From Porticoccaceae bacterium UBA2002 (GTDB lineage Bacteria > Pseudomonadota > Gammaproteobacteria > Pseudomonadales > Porticoccaceae): a DNA stretch of 23,183 nt. Below the pieces are notes generated by a model. That model saw only the letters and a list, made by a program, of their open reading frames with translations. It did no database searches and had not been told where the DNA came from. The stretch is from the NCBI GenBank assembly GCA_002334915.1, contig DDCQ01000071.1, positions 8,283 to 31,465 of the forward strand, read 5' to 3'. Positions 17,310 to 23,183 of this stretch are shown here, in pieces (position 1 is the stretch's first letter; each line of letters starts with the position of its first letter). Both the position numbers and the translations under genes were made by a program.

Positions 17310-17924
17310 TTAATAATCCACGCCCTTGCGAGCCATCACGCCAGAGTTGTAGGCATGTTTTACTTCTTTAATTTCAGAGACTGTGTCGGCCATATCGGCC
17401 AGCGCTGAACCGCCTCCGCGGCCTGTTACCACCACCGACTGATTCTCTGGTCGGTTTTTAAGCGCATTGAGAATCATGTCCTGATCCAGATATTTAAAAC
17501 TGAGCATATAAGTAAGCTCGTCCAGCACCACCAGATGATAGCTTTCATCCTTTAGCATTTTCTCTGCAACCGCCCAGCTTGTTTCCGCCGCTGCTATATC
17601 TGTAGAGCGATCCTGGGTATCCCAGGTAAAGCCAGTACCCATCTGTTGAAAAGTCACCTCTGGGCAATGATCGCGCACATACATCTCTTCCCCGGATAAC
17701 TGAGCCCCTTTAATAAACTGCACCACGCCGACCCTGTAGCCATAACCGAGCGCGCGCATCACCATACCAAAGGCAGAACTGGATTTGCCCTTGCCATTGC
17801 CAGTCAGCAAAATCATCACACCGCGCTCGGTATCTGCAGCTGCAATCGAAGAGTCTACATTCTCTTTCAGCTTTTTCATTTTAGTTTTATGGCTACTGTC
17901 TTTTTTCGTCTTGTCATCTGTCAT
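17310..17924 (-). CDS. cobO: Cob(I)yrinic acid a,c-diamide adenosyltransferase (CobA/CobO/BtuR)
   Basis: The 204-residue CobA-type corrinoid adenosyltransferase has the P-loop TGNGKGKSSSAFGMVMRAL (from residue 41). VGVVQFIKG, a VLDELTYML Walker B-like strand, VVVTGRGG and the C-terminal HAYNSGVMARKGVDY are all typical of the family. The charged N-terminal helix (SHKTKMKKLKENVDSSI) covers the active site in relatives. It moves the adenosyl group of ATP to Co(I) of corrinoids, making the coenzyme form of imported B12. It starts 13 bp after the BtuF paralogue and ends immediately before the btuC TTG, in the B12 uptake operon. Confidence 0.94.
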   Translation of the reverse strand: MTDDKTKKDSSHKTKMKKLKENVDSSIAAADTERGVMILLTGNGKGKSSSAFGMVMRALGYGYRVGVVQFIKGAQLSGEEMYVRDHCPEVTFQQMGTGFTWDTQDRSTDIAAAETSWAVAEKMLKDESYHLVVLDELTYMLSFKYLDQDMILNALKNRPENQSVVVTGRGGGSALADMADTVSEIKEVKHAYNSGVMARKGVDY

Positions 17925-17936
17925 TGGGCTATAACC

Positions 17937-18851
17937 TTATTCAATAATTTTGATTGCCTCGGGCAAGCCCGCTGGCAACGAATGAATGCTGGGATGTAAT
18001 GCATTGGCCATGATCTCCAGAGCATCAACCAACCGGGGGCCGGGGCGGCTAAAGTAGGCATTGCCATCCACCAGAAAAATTTTGGTGTGAGATTTAGCCT
18101 GCAGCGCAGCAAAGCCATCGCCGGCCAAAAATTGCTCTACGTCCTGCATAGAGCGCTCAATATTAAAGCCGCACAGGGCGATAAAAATCGCCTCCGGATC
18201 GGCATCGATTAACTGCTCCCAGTCGCGGCGCTGAGAGGGCTCCCGCTTGGCACCAAAGCGGGGTTCGCCACCGGCCAGGGCAATAATTTCCGGACTCCAA
18301 TGACCACCGTCAAACAGCGGGTCCAGCCAGTCCAGAAGCGCCACTTTGGGTTTATCTGCAATAGTCTTGGAGCGCGCTGCCACCAAATCAATGCGCCCCT
18401 GTAACTCTGCTCTGTAGCGCTGGCCCTGTTCTATGCAGTCGGCAGCTTCCGCCAGCAGATCCACTGTATCCAAAACATCATTCAGGCAGATAGGTTCCAG
18501 ATTTACTACCCTGGGGTCACCGGGCAGGCTGCCAATGGCGCTGGCCACATCGTTGCCAGATACTGCACAGACATCGCACAGGGCCTGAGTCACAATTAGA
18601 TCGGGCTCAAGCTCAATCAGTGGCTGCATCACCAAATCATAGAGCGCCTTATCATTCTTTAGCTGGTCGGTCACCAGTCTATCTATTTCACCACTATCCA
18701 GACCTTCGGGAATGCGCGAGCTGGTCAGTATTGGCAGGCCAACCACAGAGGCGGGATAATCGCATTCATGGGATACGCCCACCAACTGATCGCGCAGGCC
18801 CAAACCACAGACGAGTTCAGTGGCACTGGGCAACAATGAAACTATTTTCAT
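17937..18851 (-). CDS. BtuF-like cobalamin-binding family protein without signal peptide
   Basis: This 304-residue member of the periplasmic-binding-protein 2 superfamily begins directly with the fold (MKIVSLLPSATELVCGLGLRDQLVGVSHECDYP) and lacks any signal peptide, so it is predicted to be cytosolic. Distinctive residues are His28/Cys30 (SHECDYP), Cys92 and Cys95 (ALCDVCAVS), DGGHW (181-185) and Cys227 (CGFN). They recur in a subfamily annotated as cobalamin-binding protein, but the role is unproven. GGAGG lies seven bases before the ATG. It follows btuB in the riboswitch operon and precedes cobO by 12 bp. It might hold or hand over corrinoid inside the cell, for example to CobO. That idea is inference. 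Confidence 0.8.
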   Translation of the reverse strand: MKIVSLLPSATELVCGLGLRDQLVGVSHECDYPASVVGLPILTSSRIPEGLDSGEIDRLVTDQLKNDKALYDLVMQPLIELEPDLIVTQALCDVCAVSGNDVASAIGSLPGDPRVVNLEPICLNDVLDTVDLLAEAADCIEQGQRYRAELQGRIDLVAARSKTIADKPKVALLDWLDPLFDGGHWSPEIIALAGGEPRFGAKREPSQRRDWEQLIDADPEAIFIALCGFNIERSMQDVEQFLAGDGFAALQAKSHTKIFLVDGNAYFSRPGPRLVDALEIMANALHPSIHSLPAGLPEAIKIIE

Positions 18852-18940
18852 AGGGTTTCCTCCAACAGCAAAACAGCATAGACAATACCATCTCGACTGG
18901 CCACTTCACCCGCCACCAAGTCTAGCGCTGAGTCTTTCAT
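18848..18940 (-). CDS. Possible 30-codon coupled small ORF between btuB and the btuF paralogue
   Basis: An ATG at 18938-18940 opens a 30-codon frame with a hydrophobic end (GIVYAVLLLEETL) whose TGA overlaps the ATG of the next gene (ATGA). The frame is also entered by ATGA overlap from an eight-codon frame that starts directly after the btuB stop (TAAATG). Only a weak GAGAG precedes its ATG. It could be a real coupling peptide or chance. No homologue is recognised. Confidence 0.25.
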   Translation of the reverse strand: MKDSALDLVAGEVASRDGIVYAVLLLEETL

Positions 18941-18963
18941 GCTCTCGAGTTTACAGGCAGCAT

Positions 18964-20880
18964 TTACAGACTAAACCGCAGGCCCAGGCTGGCACCAAAA
19001 CCCAGGGTCTGGTAACCAAATACTTCTTCATAATCATCATCCAGCAGATTGTCCAGGCGCAGATAAATATCCAGCTTGTCTGACGCACTGTAGTTGGCAT
19101 TGATATTGATCAGCCTGTAATCATCCATGGTCACAGTCTGAGACGGTGTTGGCCATGGTGGGAAGTACGTATCAGTCTGGCTGCCACTGTACTGTGCATT
19201 GGTGTTGATCTGCAGATTATCCATTGCCTGCCAGGCCAGGTTGAGGCTGCCAGTATGGCGTGCACGGCGTATCTCATCCTTATAACCACCAGCACCATCA
19301 GCCTCAACTGAATCTGTGTAGGTATAGGCTGCATTGATCACCAGGTTGTCGCTCATATTTACGGAGGCGGTAAACTCAACACCCTGACGCTGACTTTTGC
19401 CCTCTTTGTTGCCAGAGGTATAAGCAAAGGTTGCCGGGTCATAGACAAAGCCATCAATCTCGCTTTCCAGCTCTGTATCAAACAATGTGGCTGACAGACT
19501 TAACTCACCCATCTGTTTATCCATACCCAGCTCCCAGCTGGAAGACTCCTCAGGCTCAAGGTTGGGGTTGCCGATAAAGTTGGTGTAAAAACCAAAACGC
19601 TCTGTGAATGTGGGGTTCTTGACTGCTGTACCGTAAGCACTGCGCAGACGGAGTCCATCATTTAGCTGGTATATGGCTTCAACTCTAAAGGTGCTGGCAC
19701 TGTCAAACTCAGAGTTATCATCGTAGCGACCACTGGCTGCAAATGACAGATCATCAGAGATATCGGTACGCAACTCCAGGGCAAAGCTGTCAGTATCGCG
19801 CTCGCGATCCTGATTGGGGTCAAGGCCCCAGTTCAATGGGCCACGCTGTTTGTAGTCCTCTTCTTCGCGCTCGGCAAGGAAAGAGAGCCTGTGCGCGCCA
19901 TTGTTCCAAAACAGAGAGCCAATATACTGAATCTGATCCTTAGTTGAGGCCGTCACATTACCCAGAGTACCGTCGGCAAATGCTTCGTTATCATTGTTGG
20001 ACTGGGCAACCATCAGTTTGTGCTGCCAGCGCCCATCCGCAGAACTGTAATCCCCCTGCAGACGCATGGTGCTATTGCGGAATTCTGAAACAGCGTCCTG
20101 ATCTTCAATAAAACCATCGAAGTCATTATCGGCATCAAATTCATTCATACCATCTGAGTGACGAGCAGCAACTGAAATTCGCAGCTCATCGCTGAGTTGC
20201 AATCCAGCTTTGAGGTTAATGCTGGTATTTTCGTAGCCATCTTTCTCATCTCCTGTGCGGGAGATATTTTCACCCTCGGTCTGGGTATCGCTGACACCCA
20301 AACGAATATCGAAGTTGTCCTTCTTGGCACCCAGATTAAAGCCACTGCGCTTAGTCGAGAAGCTACCGACCTCTGTGAATGCCGCGGCACTAAAAGGAGC
20401 GCTGGCACTGCGGGTAATAATATTGACCACTCCGGCCATAGCATCACTGCCGCGCATAGAGCTCTGTGGCCCACGAATAACCTCGATACGCTCAATATCA
20501 TCAGCAGCCAGAACTCCCCAGTTCAGCTCGTCGCTCTGGGATGGATCATTGGCTTCAACGCCATCGATCAATACCAACAGATGATTGGCCTCAGCTCCGC
20601 GGGCGCGGATTTGAGTCTGAGACCCCTGCACACCACTGCGGCTGACGGCCAGCCCAGGCACGTCTCGCAGCAGGTCACTGACACTGAGCGCTGCACGGTT
20701 TCTTAGCTGTTCGCTATCGATCACCGTAATGGCATTGGCCGATTTATTGGCCGCAATAGGCACCAGAGAAGCACTGACCATAACTTCCTGGATTTCTGCT
20801 TCGCCAGCCGAAACTGTTGGGATAACAAGAGATGATGCAGACAGCACTATTGCTATTGCAAGAACAGATGGTTTTTTCAT
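18964..20880 (-). CDS. btuB: TonB-dependent vitamin B12 receptor BtuB
   Basis: The 638-residue outer-membrane receptor has a signal peptide cleaved near VSA-GEA (residue 25) and a TonB box EVMVSA (32-37). The plug domain runs from about 45 to 160, with RDVPGLAVSRSGVQGSQTQIRARG, LVLIDGVEAND and IERIEVIRGPQSSMRGSDAMAGVVNIIT. A 22-strand barrel of alternating aromatic and polar residues completes it. It imports cobalamin with energy from TonB-ExbBD. The C-terminus LGLRFSL lacks the usual last aromatic residue. AGAGGA precedes the ATG. It is the first gene after the cobalamin riboswitch. TonB-dependent receptors for other ligands look alike, but riboswitch and neighbours support BtuB. Confidence 0.94.
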   Translation of the reverse strand: MKKPSVLAIAIVLSASSLVIPTVSAGEAEIQEVMVSASLVPIAANKSANAITVIDSEQLRNRAALSVSDLLRDVPGLAVSRSGVQGSQTQIRARGAEANHLLVLIDGVEANDPSQSDELNWGVLAADDIERIEVIRGPQSSMRGSDAMAGVVNIITRSASAPFSAAAFTEVGSFSTKRSGFNLGAKKDNFDIRLGVSDTQTEGENISRTGDEKDGYENTSINLKAGLQLSDELRISVAARHSDGMNEFDADNDFDGFIEDQDAVSEFRNSTMRLQGDYSSADGRWQHKLMVAQSNNDNEAFADGTLGNVTASTKDQIQYIGSLFWNNGAHRLSFLAEREEEDYKQRGPLNWGLDPNQDRERDTDSFALELRTDISDDLSFAASGRYDDNSEFDSASTFRVEAIYQLNDGLRLRSAYGTAVKNPTFTERFGFYTNFIGNPNLEPEESSSWELGMDKQMGELSLSATLFDTELESEIDGFVYDPATFAYTSGNKEGKSQRQGVEFTASVNMSDNLVINAAYTYTDSVEADGAGGYKDEIRRARHTGSLNLAWQAMDNLQINTNAQYSGSQTDTYFPPWPTPSQTVTMDDYRLININANYSASDKLDIYLRLDNLLDDDYEEVFGYQTLGFGASLGLRFSL

Positions 20881-20994
20881 GATTTCCTCTAACGCTCACA
20901 CCCGAGCGATTAATAAATATAATCGGGGGCGTACAGGCAGAGGGACAGAGACTGTCAATCAGCACAAGACCGCACCCCGCGGTTTGTCTGCATA
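20881..20994 (-). promoter_or_regulatory. Expression-platform segment of the btuB leader
   Basis: Between the riboswitch core and btuB lie about 110 bases. They contain small hairpins (ACCGC/GCGGT at 20970-20984, GACAG-TCT-CTGTC near 20951-20963) and a CCCGATT/AATCG-CTCGGG pairing just before the Shine-Dalgarno. No hairpin with a T-run is seen, so control by hiding the ribosome site is more likely than transcription termination. This is inference. Confidence 0.4.
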
Positions 20995-21190
20995 GCGATA
21001 GGCCGGTCTCCGGACTCATAAGCAAGAGACTTTAATGGTCTCTGTATTTGGTTACCTTCCCATGCCTTGGTGCACAGTGGTCTTACAACCAAATATTCTT
21101 ATTTACCGTTGCGGGGGCAGTATCGGGGTTGCTATTTGACCAATCTGTGGTCAGGCGCACCGATTTCCCGTTTCACTCTTATCTAGCCGA
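20995..21190 (-). ncRNA. Cobalamin (AdoCbl) riboswitch
   Basis: Read on the minus strand the leader carries the conserved cobalamin riboswitch blocks in order. ACGGGAAATCGGTG comes first, then CTGCCCCCGCAACGGTA (21104-21120), then the B12-box region ACCACTGTGC followed by ATGGGAAGGT (21054-21086), and finally GAGTCCGGAGACCGGCC (21001-21017). This aptamer binds adenosylcobalamin and lowers expression of downstream uptake genes. It is about 115 bp before btuB and is preceded by a sigma-70 promoter. The outer edges of helix P1 are approximate. Confidence 0.95.
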
Positions 21191-21238
21191 GCCCGGACTG
21201 GCTAAACTTGAGAACCTATTGCCGAAGCAAGAGTGGGC

Positions 21239-21267
21239 AATCTACTCTTGCGTCGATTTATTGTCAA
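21239..21267 (-). promoter_or_regulatory. Sigma-70 promoter of the btuB operon, with inverted repeat over the -10
   Basis: On the minus strand TTGACA (21262-21267), a 17-base spacer and TAGATT (21239-21244) form a good promoter. Transcription would start near 21232, about 40 bases before the riboswitch core. An 8-bp perfect inverted repeat, GCAAGAGT (21227-21234) and ACTCTTGC (21244-21251), brackets the -10 and the start point and could be an operator. Confidence 0.7.
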
Positions 21268-21309
21268 TCAGCTGAATTAATAAATTGCTGCTCGAATGGT
21301 TTAAGTGGC

Positions 21310-22677
21310 TTACAGAGCCTCCAGAGCCTCAGTTACACGGCGCACCGGAATAACTTTCATACCTTTAATCGGCTGCTTGGGGGCATTGCCCACCGGCACA
21401 ATGGCGCGGGTAAAGCCATGCTTTGCCGCTTCCCGCAGACGCTCCTGGCCATTGGCGACCGGGCGAATCTCACCGGCAAGCCCCACCTCGCCAAATACCA
21501 CCAGATCCTGGGGTAATGGGTTATCACGGAAGCTGGAGATCACTGACAGGATAAGCGCCAGATCAGCACTGGTCTCTAAAACCTTAACGCCACCCACCAC
21601 ATTAACAAAGACATCCTGGTCACCCACCGATATGCCACCATGACGATGCAGTACGGCCAGCAACATGGACAGACGGTTATGATCCAGGCCCAGGGTAACT
21701 CGCCGCGGATTGCCCAGATGGCTATCATCCACCAGTGCCTGCAACTCAACCAGCAGAGGCCGAGTGCCTTCCCAGACCACCATTACCACAGAGCCCGAGG
21801 AAACCTCTTCGCCACGCTGCAGAAAAATTGCCGAGGGGTTGGCCACTTCTTTAAGCCCCTTATCGGTCATTGCAAAAACACCTAGCTCATTGACCGCGCC
21901 AAAGCGATTTTTATTACTGCGCAATGTGCGGAAGTGAGAGTCGCTGGAACCCTCGAGCATCAGAGAACAATCAATCATATGCTCCAAAACTTTTGGGCCT
22001 GCCAAAGAACCATCTTTGGTGACATGGCCCACCAGAATTAACACAGTGCCACTCTGCTTGGCAAAGCGCACCAGCATAGAGGCGCTCTCGCGCACCTGGG
22101 ACACACTGCCGGGAGCGGAGGCCACCTCTTCCATATGCATCACTTGAATGGAGTCCACCACCAGAATTTTGGGGCGCTTCTGCTCGGCAATGGCACAGAC
22201 AGTTTCCACCGATGTCTCCGCCATAATCTCCAGTTTATCCACGGGCAGATCCAGGCGCTTGGCGCGCATAGCCACTTGCTGAGGTGACTCCTCACCGGTG
22301 ACATACAGCGCCGTATTATTTTCCGCCAGCTTGCACAGAGTCTGCAGTAGCAATGTACTTTTACCAGCTCCGGGCTCACCGCCCACCAAAATAGCCGAGC
22401 CGGGCACCAGACCTCCTCCTAGCACCAGATCCAGTTCGCCGGTCCCTGTAGTGATTCTGGGAATTTCATCCAGCGCAATATCGGCGAGAGTTTTGACTGC
22501 ACTATCTACAGCGCCGGCAAATCCCGGACGCAATACCTTGCCACCCCGAGCGGCGGGGCCCAGACGCACTTCAGACAATGTATTCCAGGCGCTGCACTCG
22601 CCGCACTGGCCCTGCCATTTGCGATAGTCGGCACCGCAATCATTGCATACATAGGCTGATTTGGATTTTGTCGCCAA
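21310..22677 (-). CDS. radA: DNA repair protein RadA (Sms), TTG start
   Basis: The 455-residue RadA has the N-terminal zinc finger Cys11/Cys14/Cys25/Cys28 (VCNDCGADYRKWQGQCGECSAW). The RecA-like core carries Walker A GEPGAGKST (100-108), Walker B ILVVD (171-175) and the RadA hallmark KNRFG (256-260). A C-terminal Lon-protease-like domain is at about 285-455. RadA is a DnaB-like helicase that drives branch migration in recombination and helps process recombination intermediates. The start is TTG at 22675-22677, with AGGAG seven bases upstream. The N-terminus matches homologues exactly from there. A strong LexA-type box lies 38-57 bp upstream. Confidence 0.96.
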   Translation of the reverse strand: MATKSKSAYVCNDCGADYRKWQGQCGECSAWNTLSEVRLGPAARGGKVLRPGFAGAVDSAVKTLADIALDEIPRITTGTGELDLVLGGGLVPGSAILVGGEPGAGKSTLLLQTLCKLAENNTALYVTGEESPQQVAMRAKRLDLPVDKLEIMAETSVETVCAIAEQKRPKILVVDSIQVMHMEEVASAPGSVSQVRESASMLVRFAKQSGTVLILVGHVTKDGSLAGPKVLEHMIDCSLMLEGSSDSHFRTLRSNKNRFGAVNELGVFAMTDKGLKEVANPSAIFLQRGEEVSSGSVVMVVWEGTRPLLVELQALVDDSHLGNPRRVTLGLDHNRLSMLLAVLHRHGGISVGDQDVFVNVVGGVKVLETSADLALILSVISSFRDNPLPQDLVVFGEVGLAGEIRPVANGQERLREAAKHGFTRAIVPVGNAPKQPIKGMKVIPVRRVTEALEAL

Positions 22678-22714
22678 AGGAGTTCTCCTGTTATCAGTGC
22701 TTATTTAAGCTTAT

Positions 22715-22734
22715 TACTGTTATTATGTACAGTA
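22715..22734. promoter_or_regulatory. LexA (SOS) box between radA and the GNAT gene
   Basis: TACTGT-TATTATGT-ACAGTA matches the gammaproteobacterial SOS consensus (taCTGT-N8-ACAGta) with all core bases present and an AT-rich spacer. The palindrome extends to TTATTACTGT/ACAGTAATAA (22711-22738). A CATAAT element for radA lies inside the box, so a bound repressor would block the promoter. It is 38 bp from radA and 63 bp from the divergent GNAT gene. Confidence 0.75.
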
Positions 22735-22797
22735 ATAAAAATACCAGCTGAGGACTAAGATAAGCCTACAGCAAACTTACAAAAACAGCTTTTAACT

Positions 22798-23183
22798 ATG
22801 TCATTATTCATCCGCCAGGCCAGCATCGAAGACTGCCCCTTAATACTGCAATTTATTAAACAACTGGCAGACTATGAAAAGCTGCTTCATGAGGTGGTGG
22901 CCAATGTCACCACACTGGAGGAGTCTTTATTTGGCGATAGACCCTACGCCGAGGTAGTGATTGCCGAGCACCAGGATCAGCCAGTTGGATTTGCTCTGTT
23001 CTTCCATAATTACTCCACCTTTCTGGGGCAGCCCGGCCTCTATCTTGAGGATCTCTATATTCAGCCAGAGATGCGCGGCAAAGGCTTTGGCAAAACATTG
23101 CTCGCCTATCTGGCCAATCTGGCCCTTGAGCGCAACTGTGGCAGGCTGGAATGGTGGGTACTAGACTGGAATCAGTCAGCTAA
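22798..23183 (+). CDS. GNAT family N-acetyltransferase (SSAT-like), 3' end outside window
   Basis: An ATG at 22798 opens a frame that runs to the window end (128 codons visible). The product begins MSLFIRQASIEDCPLILQFI. It has the GNAT strands LYLEDLYIQPEMRGKGFG, with the acetyl-CoA loop RGKGFG at residues 93-98, and RLEWWVLDWNQSA. The pattern strongly resembles the spermidine/spermine acetyltransferase-like branch (IRxAxxxDxxxIxxxIxxLAxYE...YLEDLYV). It transfers acetyl from acetyl-CoA to an amine, and the exact substrate is not readable. The C-terminal NxxAxxFYxxxGA motif is cut off. It is divergent from radA across a 120-bp gap holding the LexA box. Confidence 0.88.
   Translation, partial: MSLFIRQASIEDCPLILQFIKQLADYEKLLHEVVANVTTLEESLFGDRPYAEVVIAEHQDQPVGFALFFHNYSTFLGQPGLYLEDLYIQPEMRGKGFGKTLLAYLANLALERNCGRLEWWVLDWNQSA

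Noticed and set aside
20197..20706. 169-codon plus-strand frame opposite btuB
   Set aside because: It overlaps the well-supported btuB plug region on the other strand. Its composition fits a mirror frame and no family is recognisable.

Overview
The window looks like chromosomal DNA of a marine-type Gammaproteobacterium, perhaps related to the SAR92/Porticoccaceae or another Cellvibrionales-like lineage. This rests on gene content (EttA, YheS, RadA, fRMsr, SPOR lipoprotein, DUF4404-like protein, a BtuB/CobO B12 salvage operon), E. coli-like LexA and sigma-54/NtrC sites, and moderate GC. The genus assignment is inference. I see no phage, transposon, CRISPR, tRNA or rRNA gene.

Layout: (1) 1-2688, minus strand: start of an acyl-CoA dehydrogenase cut by the window edge, azlD and azlC (branched-chain amino acid exporter), a short-chain dehydrogenase, and a methyltransferase-like protein. 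(2) 2764-6014, minus: a bactofilin, the ABC-F protein YheS and a glutathione S-transferase-like protein. (3) 6035-7267, plus: a saccharopine-dehydrogenase-like oxidoreductase, divergent from the GST. (4) 7322-8182, minus: two small unknown membrane proteins, with a strong terminator after the second. (5) 8459-10568, plus: ettA and a hotdog thioesterase. (6) 10565-12887, minus: an unknown membrane protein, the free-methionine-sulfoxide reductase msrC, a SPOR lipoprotein and a DUF4404-like protein. (7) 13156-14466, plus: ammonium transporter amt behind a sigma-54 promoter and NtrC-type site. (8) 21267 down to 14644, minus: a B12 acquisition operon in the order promoter, cobalamin riboswitch, btuB, signal-less btuF paralogue, cobO, btuC, btuD, btuF. 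(9) 21310-22677, minus: radA behind a very good LexA box. (10) From 22798, plus: a GNAT acetyltransferase cut by the window end.

The B12 operon is the main functional unit. BtuB takes cobalamin across the outer membrane with TonB energy, BtuF captures it in the periplasm, BtuCD imports it, and CobO adenosylates the cobalt. The riboswitch shuts the operon off when adenosylcobalamin is plentiful. No de novo corrin ring genes are visible here, so this locus is a salvage module. The least explained parts are the cysteine-bearing BtuF paralogue without a signal peptide, the chain of tiny overlapping reading frames before it, and a 22-bp tandem repeat array that runs into the 3' end of btuF. I found no clear evidence for an entirely new defence or mobile system.
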